Shown here piece by piece: positions 18,770-27,737 of a stretch of DNA of 64,000 nt; position 1 is the stretch's first letter; every line of letters begins with the position of its first letter. The DNA is from Chlorobium phaeovibrioides (GTDB lineage: Bacteria; Bacteroidota; Chlorobiia; Chlorobiales; Chlorobiaceae), in contig NZ_RXYK01000001.1 in assembly GCF_003968655.1 (NCBI RefSeq), forward strand, positions 124,001-188,000, in the 5' to 3' direction. The notes under the pieces are model-generated. The model made no database searches, was not told the origin of the DNA, and was given only the letters and a program-made list of their open reading frames with translations. The translations under genes and the position numbers were made by a program.

Positions 18770-21235
18770 ATGAAAAGCATTCTGGCATCGGTATACATCA
18801 TTGTGGCACTCTTTGCGACCGTTTCGGCTGCTGCGGCCAACCCGGCACCTGTGCTTCTGACCTTTGATACAGAACGGAATGCCGATGTTGCGGCACTCAA
18901 AACCCTTGACATCAAGGTTCCTGCAACCTATTTCATAACAGGTGCATTTGCCGGGGCACACAAAGAGCTTGTTTCTGAGCTCTCTCTGGCCGGTCATACC
19001 ATAGGTTCGCACTCCCAGGCGCACCCGCATCTTCCTCAACTAGACCAGAAATCTATAGAGTCTGATCTTAAGCGCTCAAAGAGCATTCTGGAATCAATTA
19101 CCGGAAAACCGGTTGTCTGGTTCCGGGCACCTTATATGGAGTATGATGACAGGGTCATGAGGGCACTGAAAGCAAGCGGCTTCAGGTACGACAGTTCTGA
19201 TTCGGAGCATTGGGAACAGCAGGATATCCTGACAGAGCTTCCAATATCGGCTTTGCGACGCAGGGTTATGCTCGCTTCGGATTACAATATGATGGTGGTC
19301 AACAAGTTCACTGAGTCTGAATTTGAAGCGGCACTCAAGCAGCTCTACACTGCCAAAAGTGTTCTTGGCCAGCCTGCCGTCATTCTTCTTCACCCGAAAC
19401 ATGCCGTAAGGTATCCTGAGGCTCTGAGGAATTTCATTGACTGGGTGCAGGCAAAGGGGGGGCGTTTTCTGACTGCCGACCAATATATAGCCGAGGCAGA
19501 GGCAAACCGGCCCCGGAGATACGGAATCTGGGTTGATTTCAGTCGCCGGAACTTCACTCCTGAAGATATTGTGGCGGATATTTCAAGGACATCGGCTACA
19601 GATCTTTTCCTGATGGCAAAAGATACCGAGGGGAATGCTTACTATGGCAGAAACAGTCGTCAGAATGTGTTTGGCAAAACCATTGCTCTTCTGAGGAAAC
19701 AGGGCCTCAATGTCAAGGTTCATGCATGGCTTCCCGCACTTTCCGACACCAGGGCGGTAAAGCAGCACGGCGATTGGGCTATGACGGCTCAGAATGGCCG
19801 TCTTTCAGCTAACTGGATGTCGCCGTCGAACCCTGAAGTGGCTTTGTATACGGAGGCAACTGTGAGAGAGCTGATCCAAAAATACGGTGTTGAGGGAATC
19901 CATCTTGACTGCCTTGCCTATTCTGATCTTGATTATGATTACAGCAAAGGCAATGTCAAGGCATTTGCCGCTGCCCGGGGGTTGCCGGCACACATTACGC
20001 AAAGCGATCTGCTGGGCAAGGAGTATGCTCAATGGCTTAACTGGAGGAGCAGCATGATTGCGGCCTATGCCAGTAAGATTGGTTCGTCTGTCCGTAAGGC
20101 AGGCAGGGGGAAGGTGGAGTATTCAGCTGCATTTGCGGGAAACCGGGTGTTCAATTACAAAGATGTTGACCAGTCAGGGCAGGAAATCTCCCTGATTGCC
20201 CCATCATTTGATTTCATTGTACCCGTCATGCATGTTGCCTGCCTTGAGGGTGAGGGTGAGATGCTTGCCCGTTCGCTGGTGTCGCTGCGGGTCAAGTCGG
20301 GAGCTATGCCCTTTGTTGTCCGGCTCATCGGTCCGGCAGATGGAGGAATGATGACAGACGACTATCTTTCAGAAGTACTCGAAGTTCTTTCCCATGGAGC
20401 AAGCGGTATTGGATTTTCATCCTATCACTCCATTTTCGTGAAAGATCCGGCCAGGCGGAGCATCAATGAAGAGGGGCTCAATCTCATCAACAAGGCGTTC
20501 GCCGGCAAGGGGCTTAAAGCGCGTCCTGAAACACTGACAGGCAGTTTTTCTCTTGATTCGGTTTCGCTCATGCCCGGTTTTCTGGCCATGTTCCTGGTTG
20601 TTGTTTTCAATATGGTTGCCATACCCGTCTATGGCAGAAAAACAGGTCAGGAGGAGTCGGCGATGATTGCCGCTCCTTTGGACACTTCCGTGCATCAGTG
20701 GAGAGAGATGGCTGCGGATATGTCTGAGGGTTTTCTTTCCGGCAGTTCTGCTGAAGAGATAAGCCGGATGCTTCGCTCCTATGACGCCCGCGGTGTGCAT
20801 AAGAACAGGATTGCGATGGTGCTTGATGCAGTTACCCGTTCAGCCTCACCAATGACTGAACTCTATGAAGCTGTTTGTTGTTCCATGGAGTGGAAGGCGT
20901 TGGCTCTGAAATACCTGAATGAGGTTTGCCTGCTGGGTTATGTGGCAATCAACGACCGCTTCGTGAGCCTCACCCCTTCAGGGCGGGAACTGCTCACACA
21001 GGCGCGCAGTGAAGGGTTTGATTACGACTATTGGGCATTCGTCGAGTGCTGTCTTCAGCAAACGGTTTCTGTTGTGTGTCCGCACTGCGGATCTGTAACA
21101 CAAACGCATGTCTACTGGAGTTCGTTTGACTGTTCGCAGTGCGCTGCAACTCTTCATTTTGAAGATGTTCTGACTGTTGAACTTCATCAGACCAGGACGC
21201 AGGTTGCGAGTTTCGATAGTATGGATTTCTGCTGA
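18770..21235 (+). CDS. Membrane-anchored CE4 deacetylase / GHL10-like glycosidase with cytoplasmic zinc ribbon
   Basis: This 821-residue protein combines four parts. After a signal peptide (1-23) comes a polysaccharide deacetylase with TFDTE (31-35), HSQAH (81-85), RAPY (119-122) and LLHP (206-209). Residues 250-580 are glycosidase-like, with YGIWVDF and GIHLDCLAY as in GHL10/PgaB-type domains. A membrane helix follows at 601-622, then a 200-residue cytoplasmic region with a zinc ribbon (CPHC 770-773, CSQC 788-791). PgaB has the first two activities but no such tail. It should deacetylate and perhaps cut the polymer in the periplasm. ATG 18770 has TTGGAG upstream; the frame is open from 18584 inside the synthase gene. 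The gap to the synthase is 20 bases. Confidence 0.85.
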   Translation: MKSILASVYIIVALFATVSAAAANPAPVLLTFDTERNADVAALKTLDIKVPATYFITGAFAGAHKELVSELSLAGHTIGSHSQAHPHLPQLDQKSIESDLKRSKSILESITGKPVVWFRAPYMEYDDRVMRALKASGFRYDSSDSEHWEQQDILTELPISALRRRVMLASDYNMMVVNKFTESEFEAALKQLYTAKSVLGQPAVILLHPKHAVRYPEALRNFIDWVQAKGGRFLTADQYIAEAEANRPRRYGIWVDFSRRNFTPEDIVADISRTSATDLFLMAKDTEGNAYYGRNSRQNVFGKTIALLRKQGLNVKVHAWLPALSDTRAVKQHGDWAMTAQNGRLSANWMSPSNPEVALYTEATVRELIQKYGVEGIHLDCLAYSDLDYDYSKGNVKAFAAARGLPAHITQSDLLGKEYAQWLNWRSSMIAAYASKIGSSVRKAGRGKVEYSAAFAGNRVFNYKDVDQSGQEISLIAPSFDFIVPVMHVACLEGEGEMLARSLVSLRVKSGAMPFVVRLIGPADGGMMTDDYLSEVLEVLSHGASGIGFSSYHSIFVKDPARRSINEEGLNLINKAFAGKGLKARPETLTGSFSLDSVSLMPGFLAMFLVVVFNMVAIPVYGRKTGQEESAMIAAPLDTSVHQWREMAADMSEGFLSGSSAEEISRMLRSYDARGVHKNRIAMVLDAVTRSASPMTELYEAVCCSMEWKALALKYLNEVCLLGYVAINDRFVSLTPSGRELLTQARSEGFDYDYWAFVECCLQQTVSVVCPHCGSVTQTHVYWSSFDCSQCAATLHFEDVLTVELHQTRTQVASFDSMDFC

Positions 21236-21339
21236 ACAGGATACTTTCTTCATTTTCCGGTCCGGTAACTGCTTCCTCAGTGAGGGAGCAGTGGTTTTTT
21301 CTGAAGAGGCCAAGCCCGGTTTTTCTCTGGAGTACTCTT

Positions 21340-22167
21340 ATGCCTGCTTTTTTTTATGGTGATGTACCTCTTGAATCGGCAGGTATCCGCCTTTTCTTCC
21401 TGGGCCTTTTTTTTGGCTCGCTTCTTTTCTTTTCCCCGGAGGCCGGCGCCTCAACGGATGCCATGCATATACGGGCATGGAAGAAGTATCGCGGGACGCA
21501 ACTGTATGCTCTCAATGAGAGCGGGGCATACTGCTATGTCACCGGTTTTATGACCATTGATGCGGACGGCGCACCAGACGCCTATCATCCGCGTGATGAA
21601 GGGCTTGATATGCTTAAACATTCAGGCTATCCCGACAAAATGTGGTGGAAGACGGTGCTGGTGACTGATCCGGCGGACCGACAGAGGCCATTCGTCATGC
21701 CAGAAGGGCCGTACGCCGGGTACTATCTTTCCATGACTGCTCTGAAGAACATGAAGAAGGCTAAGACGGATCCCCTTCGGTATGTTGACGCATCAAAGGT
21801 TCCCTATATTGTTTTTCCTGTGACATTTGCAAGAAAACGGGATGTCGGGGCTCTGGGTGATTTCGGTGTTGCAGTCAATCTTGATACCGGGATGAAATCC
21901 GGATTTGTCGTTGCCGACATCGGGCCGGAAAGGCATAAGCTCGGAGAGGTTTCCATTGCGCTTGCTGAATTGCTCGGAGGAAAGAATGTGTCGCCCCGAA
22001 CCGGACCGGAAAAGCCTCTGGGCAGGATTCTCTACATCGTTTTCCCCCTTTCCCGTCACCTCTACCCATGGCCTCAGGAAAGGGGTTCCATCCAGTCAAT
22101 CGCCGACAGTCTTCTTTCCAGTGCCGGCGGTTTGGAGAGGCTGATGTCTCCGGGTATCGTAAAGTAG
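21340..22167 (+). CDS. Secreted GH75 (chitosanase)-like protein
   Basis: This 275-residue protein has an N-terminal hydrophobic export segment (about 16-38). The C-terminal part contains DFGVAVNL and VVADIGPERHKLGEVSIALAE, which resembles the D-x-GP...GE-S core of fungal-type GH75 chitosanases; Asp193 and Glu203 would be the catalytic pair. GH75 enzymes cut beta-1,4-glucosamine chains. Position right after the deacetylase fits trimming of a deacetylated polymer. The start is ATG 21340 with GGAG at 21329-21332; the frame runs upstream to GTG 21280. The family call is from motif reading only. Confidence 0.62.
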   Translation: MPAFFYGDVPLESAGIRLFFLGLFFGSLLFFSPEAGASTDAMHIRAWKKYRGTQLYALNESGAYCYVTGFMTIDADGAPDAYHPRDEGLDMLKHSGYPDKMWWKTVLVTDPADRQRPFVMPEGPYAGYYLSMTALKNMKKAKTDPLRYVDASKVPYIVFPVTFARKRDVGALGDFGVAVNLDTGMKSGFVVADIGPERHKLGEVSIALAELLGGKNVSPRTGPEKPLGRILYIVFPLSRHLYPWPQERGSIQSIADSLLSSAGGLERLMSPGIVK

Positions 22168-22228
22168 CTGCCTGCCCCGAACTTTTGGTCTGCCGGTTCT
22201 GTATATTCATGAGAAAAATCCCCTTGCT

Positions 22229-23476
22229 ATGGCTACGCCTTCCACTCTCATCATTCTGTTTCTTCTCATTCTGCTTGCGCTTTCTCTGCGACGAATTCTG
22301 GCAGACGCTTCCATCAAAGGGGAGGTAGAACGACTTCGCCTGGAAGTTCAGGAGCTTGCGGAACTTCGCCGGCTTACTGCATCGCTTCAGACGGAGCTGG
22401 AGATTGAACGAAGCCGTGAGGGTAAGAGGGATGCTTTTCTTCAGCAAACGGAAGCCCGCCTGAATACTGCTTTTGAAAACCTTTCACGAACCATTCTTGA
22501 GGAGCGGGGAAGGGCTCTTGGAGAAGAGAACAGTTCGAGAATGAATCAGCTCATGCAGCCTTTCCGCGAACAGCTTGAGTCGTTCCGCCAGCGGGTGGAT
22601 GCGGTGCACCGTGACGATACCGAACTTGCAGGTCAACTCAAAGAGCAGCTGGTGCAGCTGATGAATCTGAATGCCCGGGTGGGTGAAGAGGCGAGCAGTC
22701 TTGTTCGGGCAATTAAAGGCGATTCGAAAAAGCAGGGTAACTGGGGGGAGCTGGTCATAGAGCGGATATTCGAGGATTCGGGCCTTTCCAGAGGTCGGGA
22801 GTACAGGGTACAGGAGAGTTTCCGGAACGATGATGGAGCGCTGGTCCGTCCGGACTTCATTGTGAGCCTTCCGGGTGAGAAAAGTGTTGTTGTTGATTCA
22901 AAAGTTTCGTTGACAGCGTATGAACGCTATTGGGGACTGGAAGCAGGTGAGGAGAAAACGGCCGCACTTCGGGAGCATGTTGCTTCCGTCAGGCGTCATG
23001 TGGCGGAACTCCAGCAGAAAGACTATACGGGGATAGGGGGAAACAGGACCCTTGATTTTGTGATTATGTGCATCCCTGTAGAGCCTGCCTGGCAGAGTGC
23101 CTTGGAGGGAGATCCGGAGCTTCTGTATGAACTTGCAGGCAAAAATGTTGTCATCTGCGGGCCGGCTACCCTGATGATTACGCTCAAGCTGATTGCGCAG
23201 CTGTGGCGTCGTGAAAAAGAGAACAGGAATGCTGAACTGATTGCCTCTCTTGGTGGCAAGATTTATGACCAGGTTGTTCTTGTTGCTGAAGCTCTTTCAG
23301 AGGCAAGAAGAAGGCTGTCGGCAGTGGAAGAGTCTTTTGATCTTGCGCAGCGCCGTCTGCAGAATGGTCGGGGCAATCTGGTACGGAGGGTTGAGGCCAT
23401 CCGCTCACTTGGGGCAAAGGTAAGCCGGAGCATGCCGGAGGACGCCCTTGACGAATCCGGCAGTGAAGAGGATTGA
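22229..23476 (+). CDS. rmuC: DNA recombination protein RmuC
   Basis: This 415-residue protein has an N-terminal hydrophobic anchor (about residues 6-22), a long coiled-coil (25-130) and the RmuC nuclease-like core with KKQGNWGELVIERIFEDSGL, VRPDFIVSLPGEKSVVVDSK and ICGPATLMITLKLIAQLW. The VVVDSKVS segment is typical of restriction-like folds. RmuC limits inversions at short repeats. It follows the exopolysaccharide locus by 61 bases, but function does not link them. Confidence 0.95.
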   Translation: MATPSTLIILFLLILLALSLRRILADASIKGEVERLRLEVQELAELRRLTASLQTELEIERSREGKRDAFLQQTEARLNTAFENLSRTILEERGRALGEENSSRMNQLMQPFREQLESFRQRVDAVHRDDTELAGQLKEQLVQLMNLNARVGEEASSLVRAIKGDSKKQGNWGELVIERIFEDSGLSRGREYRVQESFRNDDGALVRPDFIVSLPGEKSVVVDSKVSLTAYERYWGLEAGEEKTAALREHVASVRRHVAELQQKDYTGIGGNRTLDFVIMCIPVEPAWQSALEGDPELLYELAGKNVVICGPATLMITLKLIAQLWRREKENRNAELIASLGGKIYDQVVLVAEALSEARRRLSAVEESFDLAQRRLQNGRGNLVRRVEAIRSLGAKVSRSMPEDALDESGSEED

Positions 23477-23573
23477 TTGTTTTTTTTGGGTCCAAAGAAC
23501 TTTAAGAAACAAAGCAAACGCCCGAACAGAAAAAGCGCTAGGGGGAGTGCAAGAAAAGAAGGGGCGCCGTGTG

Positions 23574-24812
23574 TCAGTAGCGCCGCTGCTTCGGACGGCT
23601 GTTGCCCTGAGGTCTGGGGGCGGGGTGTCCGCTTCGGCCACGGCCTTGCTGCTGTGCAGCTTTGACGGGATTGTGGTCAACAAGAGGAAAGGGATGTTCC
23701 TCAACGACGGGGATGCTTTTTGCAATGAGTTTTTCTATGTCCTTCAGGTAGGCTTTCTCTTCTGCGTCACAGAAGGAGATGGCCGTGCCCGATGCTCCTG
23801 CGCGTCCGGTCCGCCCTATACGGTGTACATAGGTTTCGGGAATGTTCGATGTGTCGTAATTGATGACATGCTGAAGTTCGTCCACATCAATTCCCCTTGC
23901 CGCAATATCGGTGGCCACCAGCACACGGGTTTTCTGTGACTTGAAATTTGACAGAGCCCTCTGTCGTGCATTCTGTGCCTTGTTGCCGTGAATGGCTTCA
24001 GCGGTAATGCCGTGTTTCAGCAAATGCTTGACAACCTTGTCGGCTCCATGTTTGGTTCTCGTGAAGACCAGTGCGGTGGTGATGTCGGGGTTCTTCAGAA
24101 GGTGCACCAGAAGGGCGCTTTTGTTTCCTTTATCAACAAAGTATATCTGCTGGTTGATGATTTCAACGGTAGACGAGGGAGGAGTGACCGATATTTTTGC
24201 AGGGTTGTGAAGAATCGTAGAGGACAGCCGGACAATGTCGGGGGGCATTGTGGCTGAAAAGAAGAGGGACTGTTTCTCTTTTGGCAGGGCGGCAAGGACT
24301 TTGCGGATGTCATGGATGAAGCCCATGTCCAGCATTCTGTCGGCTTCGTCAAGAACGAGAATCTCAACATCATGCAGGTTGATGAACCCCTGGTTCATGA
24401 GGTCGAGCAGTCGGCCCGGAGTAGCAACGAGAATATCTACCCCATTTTTGAGTCTGCTGATCTGCGGGTTCTGGTTGACTCCGCCAAAGATTACCGTGTT
24501 GGTGAGCGGCGTGTGTCGCCCATAGGCCGAAAAGCTTTCTCCAATCTGAATTGCCAGTTCCCTGGTTGGAGTGACAATGAGGGAACGGATTTTTTTAATC
24601 CTTCCCTGAACACGGGATTCGCCGAGACGCTGCAGAATGGGTATGGCAAAGGCTGCGGTTTTCCCGGTTCCGGTCTGCGCGCATCCCAGTATGTCGCCTC
24701 CTTTGAGTACAACGGGAATGGCTTCGGCCTGAATCGGGGTTGGATGGCTGTATCCCTCTTCCTGAAGTGCCTGAAGGATGGGATCAATGATATGAAGTGA
24801 GCTGAATTGCAT
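23574..24812 (-). CDS. DEAD-box RNA helicase, RhlE-like
   Basis: This 412-residue ATP-dependent RNA helicase has all the usual motifs: HPTPIQAEAIP (Q), AQTGTGKT (I), PTRELA (Ia), TPGRLLD (Ib), LDEADRMLDMGF (II), FSATMP (III), ATDIAARGID (V) and HRIGRTGRAG (VI). The short Arg/Pro/Gly-rich C-terminal tail is like RhlE and may help bind RNA. It is convergent with rmuC. A role in ribosome assembly or mRNA turnover is inferred from the family. Confidence 0.95.
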   Translation of the reverse strand: MQFSSLHIIDPILQALQEEGYSHPTPIQAEAIPVVLKGGDILGCAQTGTGKTAAFAIPILQRLGESRVQGRIKKIRSLIVTPTRELAIQIGESFSAYGRHTPLTNTVIFGGVNQNPQISRLKNGVDILVATPGRLLDLMNQGFINLHDVEILVLDEADRMLDMGFIHDIRKVLAALPKEKQSLFFSATMPPDIVRLSSTILHNPAKISVTPPSSTVEIINQQIYFVDKGNKSALLVHLLKNPDITTALVFTRTKHGADKVVKHLLKHGITAEAIHGNKAQNARQRALSNFKSQKTRVLVATDIAARGIDVDELQHVINYDTSNIPETYVHRIGRTGRAGASGTAISFCDAEEKAYLKDIEKLIAKSIPVVEEHPFPLVDHNPVKAAQQQGRGRSGHPAPRPQGNSRPKQRRY

Positions 24813-24841
24813 GAGTAGGGGTTTGATATAAGTGTTTTCTG

Positions 24842-25693
24842 TCAGCGAAGAATAAGAAGCGGTATTGATGTTTCGGCAAGCATACGGGTTGTTGTGCTGC
24901 CAACGAGAAACCGCCTGATTGGTTTGTGTCCGTAGGCGCCCATGACCATAAGCTCCATGCGGTGTGTTTCGGCGTAGCTCTGCAGCGCTTCGGCCGCAGT
25001 GCCATCAAGCACGGTGCCGGTTGTTCTGAACCCTTTTTCCTTGAGGTCACGGGTTGCGGCTTCAAGATGTGGCGCGTGGGTTGAAGCTGCTTTTCCGGCC
25101 ATCACAACATGGCATTCACTCCCTGCAAGAAGAGGGCTTCCGATAACCAGGTCGAGGGCTTTTCTTGATGTGGGACTCGCGTCGAAAGCAATCATGAAGC
25201 GAAGAGGTACGCGAAATTCCTGCATGACGACAAGTACGGGGCAGTGCAGTGTCCGGATTGCATGCTCCAGGTGGCTGCCAATTGCATGGTGTGCAGAGTC
25301 GTGAAGTTCGCCCTGGCGGCCCATGATGGCAAGACGGATGTGGCTCTCAAGGTCGGTGAGGGTTTCTACAAGACTTCCATGCAGCTGGAGGGTGGAGAGG
25401 TCAGTCGCGCCGGATTGGCGGGCAAGAGTTTTGGCTTCATTGAGAAGGGCTTCCCCATGCTCCCTGCCGATACGGCTTTTTTCTGCCTCAAGCTTAACCA
25501 GCTGCTCAAGCAGACGCTGCCGGCTCCCGAACCCTATGGTTCCCGATAGGTCTCCCGACGGGGGAAGCGATTCCTTTTCAAGAACATGAAGGAGCTGAAG
25601 CGGGGCATCGAGCTTCTGTGAAGCCCATACGCCGGCCTCACAGACCGCTTTTGCCCCTGTAGAGCCGTCAAGGCATGCAGTAATGGTTTTCAT
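24842..25693 (-). CDS. Tandem universal stress protein
   Basis: This 283-residue protein has two UspA domains. The second has the full ATP-binding signature G-x2-G-x9-G-S/T, as GAYGHKPIRRFLVGST; the first has a looser version. ATG 25693 is preferred to ATG 25699, because the GGAGCG ribosome site is better spaced from it. It ends 29 bases before the helicase start and begins 15 bases after the SulP transporter stop, so it is probably co-transcribed with the transporter and may tune it. Confidence 0.92.
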   Translation of the reverse strand: MKTITACLDGSTGAKAVCEAGVWASQKLDAPLQLLHVLEKESLPPSGDLSGTIGFGSRQRLLEQLVKLEAEKSRIGREHGEALLNEAKTLARQSGATDLSTLQLHGSLVETLTDLESHIRLAIMGRQGELHDSAHHAIGSHLEHAIRTLHCPVLVVMQEFRVPLRFMIAFDASPTSRKALDLVIGSPLLAGSECHVVMAGKAASTHAPHLEAATRDLKEKGFRTTGTVLDGTAAEALQSYAETHRMELMVMGAYGHKPIRRFLVGSTTTRMLAETSIPLLILR

Positions 25694-25708
25694 AGTCATC
25701 GCTCCTTA

Positions 25709-27199
25709 TTAATGGCCTGAAAGTATCTTTTCCACCTCTTCGGGTTTGTCATGAACCCCGAAGCGGTCAACGATGGTGGCGCTGGCGTCATTCATTCCGA
25801 TGATCTCCACCTGTGCTCCTTCGCGGCGGAACTTGATGACCGCCCTGTCAAGAGCCGATACGGCGCTGATGTCCCAGAAATGTGCCCCTGAGAGGTCAAT
25901 GACTATGTTTGCAGCCGCTTCCCTGAAATCAAACGAGTCGGTGAATTTATCGGCTGATGCAAAGAATACCTGACCGATGACGCGGTATGTCCGGGTTGTG
26001 CCGCTGCTGTCAAGCTCTTTTTTGATCAGCATGAAGTGGCCGACCTTGTTGGCAAAAAAGAGTGAAGCAAGAAGGATGCCTGCAAAGACTCCGATTGCAA
26101 GGTTATGGGTGCTGACAACTGTGATGACCGTGACAAGCATGACAATGCTTGTAGAGGGGGGATGTTTGCGCAGGTTCAGCAGCGATTCCCATGAAAAGGT
26201 GCCGATGGAGACCATGATCATGACTGCCACCAGTGCTGCCATGGGAATCTGGCGGATCCATGCGTCAAAGAACACGACCATGATGAGCAGAAAGAGCCCT
26301 GCCGAGAATGAAGAGAGTCTGCCGCGACCTCCCGATTTCACATTGATGACCGACTGGCCTATCATGCCGCATCCGGCCATTCCCCCAATGAGCCCGGCTC
26401 CTATATTGGCAATTCCCTGAGCTCTGCATTCACGGTTTTTATCGCTTTTCGTGTCGGTTAAATCGTCAACGATTGTGGCCGTCATCATGGACTCAAGCAG
26501 GCCGACCGTTGCCAGACCTATGGAGTAGGGAAAGATGATGGAGAGGGTTGCCATGTTCAGTGGTACTTCAGGCCAGAGAAAGACCGGAAGCGTGTCGGGT
26601 AGCTCTCCCATGTCGCCCACGGTTCTGATGTCGAGTCCTGTGGCTATGGCAATTCCTGTCAGGAGTATGATTGCGACAAGGGGAGAGGGGAGGCTTTTGC
26701 CGATGACGGGCAGCAGGGGAAAGAGGTAGATGAGGGCAAGCCCGCCAGCCGTCATGGCGTACACATGCCAACTCACATTGGTGAGTTCAGGAAGCTGTGC
26801 CATGAAGATGAGTATGGCCAGCGCATTGACAAATCCGGTGACCACCGAGCGGGAGACGAAGCGCATCAGGCTTCCGAGCCTGAAATACCCTGCGGCTATC
26901 TGAAGAAGGCCTGTGAGGATTGTGGCGGCAAAGAGATACTGCAGACCGTGGTCACGGACAAGAGTGACCATGAGCAGCGCCATGGCACCGGTGGCAGCCG
27001 AAATCATTGCAGGCCTGCCGCCTGTGAATGCGGTGATGATGGCAATGGAAAAGGCGGCATAGAGGCCGACTTTGGGGTCAACGCCGGCTATTATTGAAAA
27101 GGCGATGGCTTCGGGGATGAGAGCAAGGGCAACAACAAGTCCGGAGAGCAGGTCGGGGCGTATAGAAGAAAACCATTCTTTTTTTATTCGTTCAGACAT
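25709..27199 (-). CDS. SulP-family anion transporter with STAS domain
   Basis: This 496-residue inner-membrane protein has the SulP signature [20 protein letters not shown] near its N-terminus, about 11-13 hydrophobic segments and a C-terminal STAS domain (from about 405, with [15 protein letters not shown]). SulP proteins carry sulfate, bicarbonate or other anions; sequence alone does not decide between them. Bicarbonate uptake would suit an autotroph. The start is ATG 27199 ([10 protein letters not shown]); an in-frame extension reaches 27277 but is not family-like. It appears co-transcribed with the downstream Usp gene. Confidence 0.9.
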   Translation of the reverse strand: MSERIKKEWFSSIRPDLLSGLVVALALIPEAIAFSIIAGVDPKVGLYAAFSIAIITAFTGGRPAMISAATGAMALLMVTLVRDHGLQYLFAATILTGLLQIAAGYFRLGSLMRFVSRSVVTGFVNALAILIFMAQLPELTNVSWHVYAMTAGGLALIYLFPLLPVIGKSLPSPLVAIILLTGIAIATGLDIRTVGDMGELPDTLPVFLWPEVPLNMATLSIIFPYSIGLATVGLLESMMTATIVDDLTDTKSDKNRECRAQGIANIGAGLIGGMAGCGMIGQSVINVKSGGRGRLSSFSAGLFLLIMVVFFDAWIRQIPMAALVAVMIMVSIGTFSWESLLNLRKHPPSTSIVMLVTVITVVSTHNLAIGVFAGILLASLFFANKVGHFMLIKKELDSSGTTRTYRVIGQVFFASADKFTDSFDFREAAANIVIDLSGAHFWDISAVSALDRAVIKFRREGAQVEIIGMNDASATIVDRFGVHDKPEEVEKILSGH

Positions 27200-27375
27200 G
27201 GAATCGGTTTGGTGATGCAAAATGAGGGCCGGGCTGAATATAGAATTAAATGACCGAACATTCATGGTTGTCTTCATTCAGAAGCGCTCTCTTTTTGTTA
27301 TGATTCGCACTGCCTATCCATTACTTTGAAATCATGTCGTCAGGTAGTCCCCAAATCAATCGGATGGAGATCCCC

Positions 27376-27726
27376 ATGAAACACTTAGTATTCTTCATGT
27401 GTCTTGCCATGATGCTTGCCTGCGCAGGTACAGCTGAAAACCTCTATGCCCGTGGAGGAGGTGGAATGGGCGGTGGGGGCGGAATGCGTTCAATGACTAT
27501 GTCGGGTGATATGTCGGGCGGCGGCAGGGGGTTTGCTGATTCCAATGGAGATGGAGTCAATGACCGTGCACGCGATGCTGATGGCGACGGCATTCCAAAC
27601 GGCCGTGATGAGGATTTTGTCCGTCCAGAGGATGGCACGGGCCGGGGGGTTCTGGAATTTCAGGGTTCCGGGACCGGCGAGCGGAAGCTTGATGGTACCG
27701 GTCCGGTAATCCTTGAAGGCGAGTAA
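27376..27726 (+). CDS. Small secreted Gly-rich protein with Ca-binding-type repeats
   Basis: This 116-residue protein has a signal peptide (cut near residue 20-25), a Gly/Met-rich stretch, then DSNGDGVNDRARDADGDGI, which looks like two thrombospondin-3/EF-hand-type DxDxDG calcium loops. The start is ATG 27376 with GGAG seven bases upstream. It ends 11 bases before recC and could share its transcript. The function is unknown; export to the periplasm or surface is likely. Confidence 0.7.
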   Translation: MKHLVFFMCLAMMLACAGTAENLYARGGGGMGGGGGMRSMTMSGDMSGGGRGFADSNGDGVNDRARDADGDGIPNGRDEDFVRPEDGTGRGVLEFQGSGTGERKLDGTGPVILEGE

Positions 27727-27737
27727 GAGGGGCGGGG

